From Diphasiastrum complanatum (lineage: Eukaryota > Streptophyta > Lycopodiopsida > Lycopodiales > Lycopodiaceae), in NCBI GenBank assembly GCA_029204225.1, contig CM055094.1, positions 32,353,841-32,417,840 on the forward strand: a stretch of DNA of 64,000 bases. Reading direction: 5' to 3'. A model generated the notes under the pieces. The model did no database searches, was not told the DNA's origin, and saw only the letters and a list, made by a program, of their open reading frames with translations. Position numbers and translations under genes: made by a program. Below are positions 55,560-64,000 of the stretch, piece by piece. Numbering within the stretch: position 1 is the first letter of the stretch; each line of letters begins with the position of its first letter.

Positions 55560-56840
55560 TTTTGGGTTTGCGATTATGTAATTTGCATATTCTACTTACA
55601 ATATAACAACATCATTTATCCATAAATCCATGAACCTTGCTTTCTATGTAAAGCAGATCATACTTAGAATACAGGAACATTCTTATTAATAAATCCAGGA
55701 ACCTCGATTTATATGTGGAAAATTATCAGTGGCAAAGAAGAACCTAATGTTGCATGCCATATATATATATAGACATATATTGTTGGACGGTAAAATGTTC
55801 TTTGGTATAGAACTATGGTGCAGTATACTCTTAGACTCGTGCACCATGGTGGAAGTATGTTATCATGCATAATTTTTCAAACTGCTCATTAGGTGTTTCT
55901 TCATGCCAGGCTTAGAAAACTATGAATTGGAGGTGATTGTTGTTGTCATCTACGAAGAATCCACCCACTTCGCCTTTGGATTGGCAGCTTGAAACCACAT
56001 TACTCAGGTCAGCCCCAGCCACATCACAAGGCACACATTGCCCACAAGCGCCGCAAATTCCAACTTTACACGACCCGGATGTATGCATGGCGGTGCAGCG
56101 TGAGCCACTACAATTGTTTTGACAGCATTTTGTGCCCGATCCCAAACTTGTGATATACGCTGCAGCATGAACACAATCATACGCGCTAGGACTAGCGTTG
56201 GAGGTCTGACATGTGGTTTGTGCGTGTGCCACATGATGCAGTGCGATCCCCGTGAGGATCAGAAGCCCGCACAGCAGCAGAGTTTTCGAGGTCCTCATGT
56301 TCACCAGCACTGCAGCACAGAAAGGATCTCTCGATGCTGGCCTATAAATTAGGGGCGATGCAGATACATAGGGAGTCGAAGATCTCTGTATTGAAAAAGG
56401 GTCGTCGCTCGTTACTGGCCTGTAAATGGGTGATGCAGATCCAAAGAAGAGTCAAAGAAATCTTTATCGGAAAGTTGAAAATTGTAGCATGTGGATGGGC
56501 CATACTGATACGACCAACTTTATAGCCGTCACGAACCATGAATTAGTTTAGCCAGGACGCGAATTAGGACTCGTAAGTCACATCGAACATGGTGACTTCA
56601 ACGTTACGTTTCTAAAAGGCAAGGGGAGCTGGCCTCCCCAGTCCCACCAACTAACTATCCGCCCGCATGCTAACTAATTGCCATGCCCGATATATCAACA
56701 AAAGCTTTGATGTGTGCACATGGCATTCATCATCTTCACGAATGGCATCTGGCATATAGTTTTCCAGCGCTTTCATCTCTCGTCCTTGGAAGTCCATAAA
56801 CCACATTAGCAAGGCATGGATCTTCCGTTCTCATGCTTCA
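55560..56840 (-). repeat. Segmental duplication holding cysteine-rich gene copy 2
   Basis: Inverted counterpart of 18500-20330. Downstream and upstream flanks align (for example the CTTCTTTGCCACTGATAATT block, the ATATATCGGGCATGGCAATT block and GGAAAACTATATGCCAGATG). It has one upstream unit where copy 1 has two, and an extra (TA)n run at about 55762-55775. Confidence 0.85.
55912..56298 (-). CDS. Small secreted cysteine-rich protein, copy 2
   Basis: A single-exon gene of 128 aa. The ATG at 56298 opens a signal peptide (LLLCGLLILTGIALHHVAHA), mature start QTTC. All 12 cysteines of copy 1 are kept (CC, then CSGSRC, and GICGACGQCVPC), with about 15 substitutions, mostly mild. A frame-preserving divergence in both copies points to two functional paralogues. 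The stop comes one residue earlier than in copy 1. TATA-like TTTATAGG lies on the minus strand at about 56345. Function unknown; secreted defence-peptide-like by composition only. Confidence 0.85.
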   Translation of the reverse strand: MRTSKTLLLCGLLILTGIALHHVAHAQTTCQTSNASPSAYDCVHAAAYITSLGSGTKCCQNNCSGSRCTAMHTSGSCKVGICGACGQCVPCDVAGADLSNVVSSCQSKGEVGGFFVDDNNNHLQFIVF

Positions 56841-57748
56841 GTCTTTCATTATAGTTCCAAAAAAGCACGTCTAATATGTAAATTACTAAAGCATTGACAA
56901 ATATCTAATGGATCACAAAAACTCAATGTACATAGTGAACTAGCTTGAGATTGCCAATGAGCTCCAAAAATTTTCTATCTTCTCACTATGGAGAGAGGGA
57001 ATACATAGCAAATTCGACTTCCTTCTTGAAGTTAGGTGGATTTCCAGCATGTAATAAGGAAGTTAACTCACTCTCCTTGACCTAAAATGAAACCCTAGTC
57101 TATTTCCTAGAGTTATGCTTGGTAGGTAGCTAGTTGGTCAAATTTTCACCTTAAACTTAGGTGTAGGTCCTATAAAGTAGGGATGACCACCAAATAGACA
57201 TGACCAACTCTCTTGAATTGACCTAACCTACATTAGGATGGGTTTCCCATGTGGCATCATGGCCTCACATGTGTGGGACCCACTTGTGTACACAATTTAC
57301 ACTATTCTACATGGTTTTTGATCAAGCTAGATTTGCCAATTTTTGGCAATTCTTCACAATCATTTCATAAGGTTAATGTTGTTGAGCAACACGAAAGATC
57401 CCGAGATGAAGGAACCTCATTCTGACATAGCCACTCAGTGCTACTACACCAACTAGAAACCATGAATAAGGTCCATGAGAATCAGATTGACAAATTGTCT
57501 AAGGATTTTGAGTAAAAATTGAAAAATACCGCATCCCAAATAATGTTTGGTGTCCAACATGCCAACAAAATCACGCTACGAACGAATGCCATAAGGGAAA
57601 GCTCCTCAAGATCCTGCTTACAAGACAAACACAATAGAAAACACACTATGGAGAAACCACCCAACCAAGTAGAAGCAACCAATCAACTCTAGAAGTTTCA
57701 CCCCCAAGCCAAGGAATAGGAAGCATGAAAGTAGAGTGAGAGCCTAGC
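56841..57748. other. Non-coding, no gene recognised
   Basis: AT-rich, with no domain or terminal repeat recognised. CACATGTGTGGGACCCAC near 57268 is a lone palindromic box. Confidence 0.4.
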
Positions 57749-57867
57749 AATGAATCAATTACCATAAAGTGATGTAGTAGGGCGAGTTTGGCCTCCTTAT
57801 ATAGAGCCTAAAACCACCTGTGCACTTGGTCATGCAAGGTTCTAACTCCCCTATACATAGATTCATA
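57749..57867 (+). repeat. Dispersed repeat, copy 2 of 2
   Basis: Same-strand match to 1257-1370. It lies 85 bp upstream of the LTR at 57952. Confidence 0.75.
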
Positions 57868-57951
57868 TAGATTAATAGAGTCTCTATGCATGGATCCTTT
57901 ATTCATAGAACTGCTATTGATAACTCTACACATGCACATACGGTGCCAAAC

Positions 57952-58462
57952 TGTCATGTGTTGCATGTAATTAGCCTATGAGCTTACTAATGAATTACCA
58001 AATATGGCCGTTGAGCTAAATTAAACTAGAATTAGTCATTAGGACAGTTAATAAAGTGGTTCGAACAACCTCGCTATATTTGTGAATAGCAGACTTGTAA
58101 TAATGGTTGTAAGGCCCAAAATTAGCCAAATAAGGTCCCAAACTTGTAATAGGAGCTCAAATGACCACTATAAATAGTCGAGGTCATGCTAAATTTGGAG
58201 GCTATTGTTCGTTTTTGTAATTTTGAGTTTTGAGAGATCTTGAAGCTTCTCTTTGAGAGCTTTCTTGATGGAGAAAGAGGTTCATGTGCCTAAAATCACA
58301 TGAGAGCTGTGATCATGCTCTAAAATCAGGCCACTATCCTTTGAATAATCTCCATTCATTAATAATGGAACCTTACTTTGTCTAATTTGGTGAAGTTTTG
58401 CTATCTTTGTCTTGTTTCTTGATTTCTTGAGTATTGGCACATGACAATTTTGGTATCAAAGC
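57952..58462 (+). mobile_element. 5' LTR and PBS of an LTR retrotransposon
   Basis: The LTR of 495 bp starts TGTCATGTG and ends CACATGACA (58438-58446), a 9-bp perfect inverted terminal repeat. Promoter-like CTATAAATAG lies at about 58160. After 4 bases comes TGGTATCAAAGC (58451-58462), complementary to initiator tRNA-Met. The internal region runs to the right; no 3' LTR was found in the window. Confidence 0.85.
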
Positions 58463-59059
58463 ATTAGATCCTTTCCCCATCAGATTTGGTGGATTTTGTT
58501 AAATTTGGTAGAGTTTCTTGTTTTTTCAATTTCCAACAAGTTTTGACCATTTAATCTTCATTTTTTGTGTAGTTTCTTGTTGTAGATCAATAGATTATTC
58601 TTTTAGCTTTCTAAAGATACTGAGATTTTTTGATTTGGAGCTATAATGACCACCAGGTTATGGCCATTTTTGTGTTTTCATTCCAATTTTAATTAGTGAT
58701 AGTTTTGCAGTCTATTTTTCTCTATTTTGGCTAAAATTTTGGCCGAATCTTGTGACTATGATTCTATAGGATTGTAGATCTTTGTCTCAGCTTGAATCTG
58801 AGCCAATTTGCAGCCAATTTGGTTGAAAATAGAGAGAGAAATGACAATTCTTGTGAAGGAGGTCTAAAACTAGTTTTTGGTAAAAATTTGGGAGAGAAGC
58901 ACTTCAACTTTTCATTTCTGAAGTTTAGCTTCTTTGTTAATTTTTTTTTCCATTTTTTCATTCTGAAGTTTTTGTAGAAACCTAAAAAAGAAAGTGACCT
59001 AACCCTACCTACGCCCAGCCCTAACCCTAGAGGTTACATAACCGTTAAAAAAAAAACTG

Positions 59060-59103
59060 CCCCACCCCCCCCCACCCCCCCCCCCCCCCCCCCCCCCCCC
59101 CCC
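59060..59103. repeat. Poly(C)/poly(G) tract
   Basis: About 44 bases, almost all C, with only two A interruptions on the plus strand; the complement is a long G run able to form quadruplexes. A likely assembly and sequencing weak spot. Confidence 0.95.
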
Positions 59104-59599
59104 GATGTTTCCCCCACCAGCTCCCTCCTCGGTCAAATTTGTGTTGGGACTCCATTTTCGCCGAGTCATCTTCATTCTCGCCGAGTCCGAGTTTCCCCCC
59201 ATCCAGTCATTTCCCCAGCCTCCAGCTCGGCCATCTCATCGGCCTCCCATTTCGGTCATTTCGCCGACACCCTTCTTCACGCGACCCTTCCTCCTTGTCA
59301 GTCAAAATTTCACCAAGATTCCATCCTCGGTCACCGAGTCTCACTTCCTCTTCACTTGTCGGCCAAATTCACCGAGGCCCGCGTCCTCTCCCTCCCTTCG
59401 ATCGTGAAATCAGTTCCTTGGTTTTAACAAAGGATTTAGTGGAACCTCACGTGACAGAAAATCTGTAAATTGTTTTGCATAAATGAATTACATAACATTC
59501 TGCTCAGAATGCACAAAATTGCAGGATTTACATAACATTTTGTTCAGAACTGCAAAATTTACATAACATTCTGCAAACCTCGAACCCGATTTCATGTGG

Positions 59600-59715
59600 A
59601 GGAAGGTCTCCTTCCGCGGGCATTCCGCCCAAGGAAGGGGCGTCCGCCTCGGGCTACCGCCCTCTGCGAAATCCCCTTCCTAGGCGGAAGGGCCTTGGAA
59701 GGGGACCTTCCCCCC
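59600..59715. repeat. GC-rich imperfect palindrome
   Basis: Interleaved CCTTCCGC / GCGGAAGG and AAGGAAGGGG / CCCCTTCC arms in AT-rich sequence. A small mobile or hairpin element is possible, but no boundaries were found. Confidence 0.4.
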
Positions 59716-60600
59716 CCGAAAAAAACTCACTGAATCCTGTTCCCCCCCCCAACGCCTTTCCTCCGGTCTCTCTCCAATCCTTCTCTCTCCTACCCCCCCT
59801 CTCTCCAGGTGTACTATTTTATCTCCAGTTGTTTCCACTGCACCATTCTGAAGATATTCTGAGAAGATTCCAGCGTCGCACCTAGCAGTCGCACCTCCTG
59901 TGCCTGGGAAAGAGAAAAGAAAAGAAAAAATTCGGGTTTCTCTATTTTCTTTTTGGTAGTTATATATTTTTTTTAACGAGCATGGGAGATTCATCCAAGC
60001 AACCATGAGAACAAAAATTTGTTGTCGAATTTTTGTTCTTTAAAGGCCCTCCAATCTTTTACGAGCACAAATGTTTCATGGATGTTAAAAATTTTATTTT
60101 TTATTTTTATAAGACCCTTACTCCTAAGTTCGTACAAATTTTGTGTTTTACCAATTTTTAAAACTTCCATATCTTTTCTGTTTGACCTAGGATTTCAGTA
60201 CAATCATAAGCAAAAGTGATCAACTCGTCGAGCTTGACAGTTTTTAGCTTTCTGTACTTTCGAAATCATCTTTTAATTTTATATAATTTCGCCCCATTTT
60301 CTCTTATTTGTTATAGTTTATAATCCATTTCTTTGAAATTCCATATCTCTCCTGTGTGACCTTGGATTTTAGTGCCGTAAAAAGCAAACCTCTATAGCTC
60401 ACAAAATTGACAGTGTGGAAGTATTATTTGTACCAGAAATTGACCTCTTCAAATTTTTTTGTATTTGCTCTAATCGAAAAACCCATGCCTATTGTCACCG
60501 CTTAACTGCACCTTGCTAAATTTGATTTTCATATCACTTCAAAATTCTTCCCAAGTTTGCAATCCACAGTTACAAATTCAGTTATATCACATCAATTCCA

Positions 60601-62593
60601 ATGGATTGGGATTATGAACAAGAGGATGACAATCAGTCATATTGTTATGACAATTATGACAATGGTGTGGATGAATGTTGGGATCAAGGTGATGATTACA
60701 ACGAAAATTATGATTAAGGTGACGATAACATTGAAGTTTATGATCAAGGTGATGACATCGCTGATGACAATCAGTATCAAGACCAAAATGACGATTTTGC
60801 GAATGATAATCAGTATCAGGACTACAACGACACTTCAAAACTTGACCATTACTCTGAAGATTTCAACAATGATCAACAAAGTGAAGAACAATATGAACCA
60901 GTCATTGAAGACGGCTTTGCAGATGAAGTAGTTGAACCATTTGATGGTCATGATGAACTAGAGTTCAGTGATGGTGATTATCAGAATCAAGATCAATTCC
61001 AATTTACTATTGAAGATCAGTTTGAAGAGACAAGCGTGGATGAGCAACAACAGGTGCAAAGTGGAACAGAAGATCACTATGAGGATCAATTCTATGATCT
61101 TGATGAGCTCAAAAGACAACATCACCATGGTGCAAAACAACATTTCGATCATAATGAAAATGATAATGTTGATTATGAGGCCTATGAAAATGCCTATGAA
61201 AGTGAAGAAATTGACGACAATGAAGGGTGTTATCTCTATGCCACTATAGGTATGATTGGTCCTTCTCTGATGGGTACATCATTTGCTGATGCAAATGATT
61301 TTAAGGAGGGAAAGAATATTATTGTGGCAAGTGGAGCCACAATTTCCAGTCTCTATGTCATTGTGTTAAGTGGAGCGACAATTTCTAGTCCCTATGTCAA
61401 TTTTGTGGGAAGTCTAATGCCATCAACTCAACAACAGTGGGTCAATATTCATGGAAGATCAAATAATAGTGTAGACCCTACTATCAGTAAAGTGACCGGT
61501 AAAACAAAGGAAATATTAGGTACACTTTTAACTACTATACAAGATAGTACCGAACAAACGAAACAAACATGGCAACAATTACAAGAAAGGTCAGAGCGAA
61601 GATGGGAAGAAATGTACAACAAGATGGTCACTCATTTTGACTCTATCTTGCAGTCGGCTGGTATTCCACAACAACCAATTGATATTCAAACCACTAATCT
61701 TGGATGGTATACCATTGTTGATCTATGAAACAACGTTCCCTCTAGTCCAAGGGCAAACTTCCATTCCAAAGGCAAATATCGATCGAGATGTTTTGAGCAA
61801 ACAAGATTATGAATCTTCTGATGAAGTTGATGATTTCAAAGAAAAAAGCAAAATTCTTAATATTAATCTATCTTCCATGGAGACAAATCAATATCAGCAA
61901 AGCACCAATGGACAAGTGGATGAAGACCAATTTGGAAATACAGATCAAGGCTTGTTCAATAGCTATAATGATTAGGTCAAAGGTCAAAATAAAGAGGTAT
62001 ATTATGAACAGAACAAATTTCTACAGTTGCAGCTAACAAATCATGGATCCGATTGTCAAGAATTACATTATACTCCACAAATCAATGGTTATGACCATAT
62101 TATTGACAATGATCTATTTGAAATAATTTTTGAACATGGATCAACTGAGTGGTATAACATTGATACAAAATTCAAATACCAGTACAACAACACGCTTTTT
62201 GATGATGAAATTGGTATTAACATTTGCTTTCATGAAGTCAATAATAATAGATACATCCCAAGATCTGAAGCAAATTTGTATTGTACTACCAACAAATGAG
62301 TCTAATGTGATATCAACGGAAGGATTTGGTGCAAAATCATCAATCCTATCAACAAGGAAAACAGTTTGACATGGGAATCGAATTCAAGACTATCAAACTC
62401 CTTGTGTACAGATGACCAAAGTGATCCCTTCACTACTTGGGATTTGATGAATCTAAATGTGGAATGCTTGCAATTATTGGATGCAATGGAGCTTCAAAAT
62501 GAAATCAAGATCATTCATTATGAAGTGGTACACAAGGCAGTAACAACACTAGATGCAGGGACAAGAATGCATTTGGAATTTGTTGAAAATTAA
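60601..62593 (+). pseudogene. Acidic Asp/Glu/Gln/Asn/Tyr-rich coding region, family unknown
   Basis: The frame from the ATG at 60601 (MDWDYEQEDDNQSYCY) runs to 61728 with one stop at 60715-60717, where DQGD repeats become D-stop-GD (CAA to TAA). The first about 215 residues are extremely acidic, with repeated DQGDD, DNQYQDQN and EDQF units. Then comes a less biased part (ATIGMIGPSLMGTSFADAND, two SGATISS repeats) and a helical, Gln/Glu-rich stretch (EQTKQTWQQLQERSERRWEE). From about 61700 coding character shifts by one base and continues to 62593 with stops at 61973 and 62297 (YESSDEVDDFKEKSK, GYDHIIDNDLFEIIFEHG, NVECLQLLDAMELQNE). Possibly an extra gene of the LTR element at 57952; unproven. 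Confidence 0.5.
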
Positions 62594-64000
62594 GTCCACA
62601 GTTGTCTCCTTGGTGAATAACTAATTTCTATTTCAAGATTCTTCCTGCACATTTATTGATCGTTGATCGAGGGTCAGGTGAAACCAACTTTGGTTTTATG
62701 TCTGCTCATCTGATACCTACATGAATCATAACTTAGACAACCAAATTATTTGAAGAACGTCTACAATGGGCTTTCCAACAAAGGGTAACCAATCCTATCA
62801 TATTTCATGTTCAAATGTTAAGTTCAATTATTTGAAGATCATTGAAGACTTGGCCATCTTCAAAGACTTCCACGAGTTGGCATTTAGAACAACTCTGTAA
62901 AATACACTAAGTGGTGCAACAGTCTGCAGAAATACACTAAGTGTCGATACAATCTGCAGAAATAAACTATGTTTTTAACAGTGTTGGATTTTTTTGAAAT
63001 GCAAAAGTGTTGACTTTTTTTGAAATGTAATAGTGTTGGCTTTTCACGAAATGCGACACTTCAGCATAGTTCAAGAGTTCAACTATTTGCGATAATGTCG
63101 GCTTTTTGCGACAGCGTCGGCTTTCCTTCAGCTTCTACCTTTCAACTATTTATAAGAAGTTAAACTATTTAAAAGACACTCTCAGCTTTTTAAGAGCATT
63201 GTCAGCTTTTTAAGAGCACTGTCAGCTTTTTCGCAAAATCCCGAAGAGAGAAAAATCTCAACAGTCGTCTATTTTCAATGAGGAACGTTCCAGCCACTTC
63301 CCAAAAATGTGAAGTGAGAGAAAGCCACTTCACGTAAAATATGAAGTGAGAGAATTTGTGACGTCCTCGTCAACATTCCCTGATTCGTTGACCATATATA
63401 CTATGTACATTTGTCACACAAGCCAAATACTTCCAAGTACAACGGGTTACCTAATTATGTGACAAATATTTACTATAATTAATACATGGATGAATTCTTT
63501 AAATGGATCATCCAGGCACACTCTACGTGATGCTCCGTCCATGAGACGAATGATTTTGAGCCTCCTAGTTATGCCGTTGTTCTGGTTGTAACTGTTATTT
63601 TGTTGTGCTTTAGTGTAATATAGCAGCAATATGTTTTTCTATCTGTGTAACATAGATTAATGCTTATTGTGATTTGAATGCACTTCATTGTTGTTTGATG
63701 ACATTTGTTCACTCACTTTGATTAGAACACAGACGTCTATGACTTCTCAGTTTTTGATCAGACGATAATTGTCTTTGACGCTTGAGGAACTTGCACTGTC
63801 ATACTGCTCTTTCAATCTAATTCAGAACTAAACTTCTGACTAAATCCATTTTTCAGTAATACCACACAAACCATTTCTAATCTCTTCGGGTGGATTGTAC
63901 TTTTTTTTTTGTTTTTTGTGACTATGAACTAATTTATAAAATCATGTTGGGCAACAGAACATTTAAGCTGTGATTATACTTAGCATAAACATTCTATAAG
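62594..64000. other. Non-coding with tandem-like GTGTTGRCTTTTT / GCATTGTCAGCTTTTTAAGA repeats
   Basis: From 62900 to 63235 short units recur: CAGTCTGCAGAAATACAC (twice), AGTGTTGGCTTTTTnGAAATG (three times), TGTCGGCTTTTTGCGACAG, and AAGAGCAYTGTCAGCTTTTT (twice). The vocabulary matches the gypsy LTR at 34.97-35.26 kb, so this may be a related LTR. A GTGAAGTG...CACTTCAC hairpin lies at 63309-63336. No gene recognised to the window end. Confidence 0.5.

Larger units (their letters stand above)
58463..60600. other. Internal/leader region of the LTR element, low-complexity
   Basis: No protein domain. Holds a poly(C) tract (59060-59103), a stretch rich in GCCGA/TCGGC words (59120-59400), three direct repeats of TTACATAACATTCTG-type words (59487, 59528, 59558) and a GC-rich imperfect palindrome (59600-59715). 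Relation to the LTR at 57952 is inferred from position. Confidence 0.4.

Noticed and set aside
59105-59468. Pro/Ser-rich open frames after the poly(C) tract
   Set aside because: Two overlapping frames of equal length in CT-rich sequence, without domain or start context.

Overview
This is a piece of a large, repeat-rich plant nuclear genome. The genes have spliceosomal introns (one SDR gene spans 7.8 kb in eight exons), long GA/CT microsatellites occur, and most of the window is layered, decaying transposons: Ty1/copia and Ty3/gypsy elements primed by initiator-tRNA-Met, CACTA/TNP2-like and MULE-like DNA transposons, and tRNA-derived SINEs. The repeat load and the FEY-type SDR indicate a land plant. 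A fern or other large-genome lineage is possible, but that is inference; no sequence here fixes the species.

Layout. 0-7.9 kb: repeats, a decayed minus-strand copia (copy 1) and a decayed gypsy integrase. 7.96-15.75 kb: the one clearly intact multi-exon gene, a FOREVER-YOUNG-like short-chain dehydrogenase, with a tiny SINE in intron 4. 16.2-17.0 kb: a copia 3' end. 18.5-20.3 kb: a small secreted cysteine-rich protein gene with a tandemly duplicated upstream region; a second copy lies inverted at 55.6-56.8 kb. 21.9-29.8 kb: nested minus-strand copia elements (A inserted into the gag of B), a possible CACTA end, a TNP2 fragment and another copia. 31-38.5 kb: gypsy remnants, including a protease fused to a copied fragment of the SDR gene, then an A-rich satellite-like block. 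48.4-53.8 kb: a plus-strand copia (copy 3) split by a gypsy LTR and a MULE-like transposase. 58-62.6 kb: an LTR/PBS followed by a strongly acidic, unrecognised coding region.

The most unusual part is 40.15-48.15 kb. About 250-bp direct repeats bound it. Inside is a minus-strand gene whose first exon encodes a divergent, CENH3-like histone H3 fold and whose later exons encode a C48/ULP1-type cysteine protease domain. This gene is damaged by a frameshift, a SINE insertion, a stop codon and loss of the catalytic Cys. A TNP2-like transposase fragment and an unrecognised plus-strand gene lie on the other side. Between the two divergent units is an 826-bp region carrying eleven copies of a 16-bp motif, mostly in strictly alternating orientation with 55/36-bp spacing (a 91-bp period). 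A cluster of eleven CACGTG/CACATG boxes sits in its centre. I read this as an undescribed transposon-like module, a histone-fold/SUMO-protease gene with a divergent binding-site array, but that interpretation is inference.
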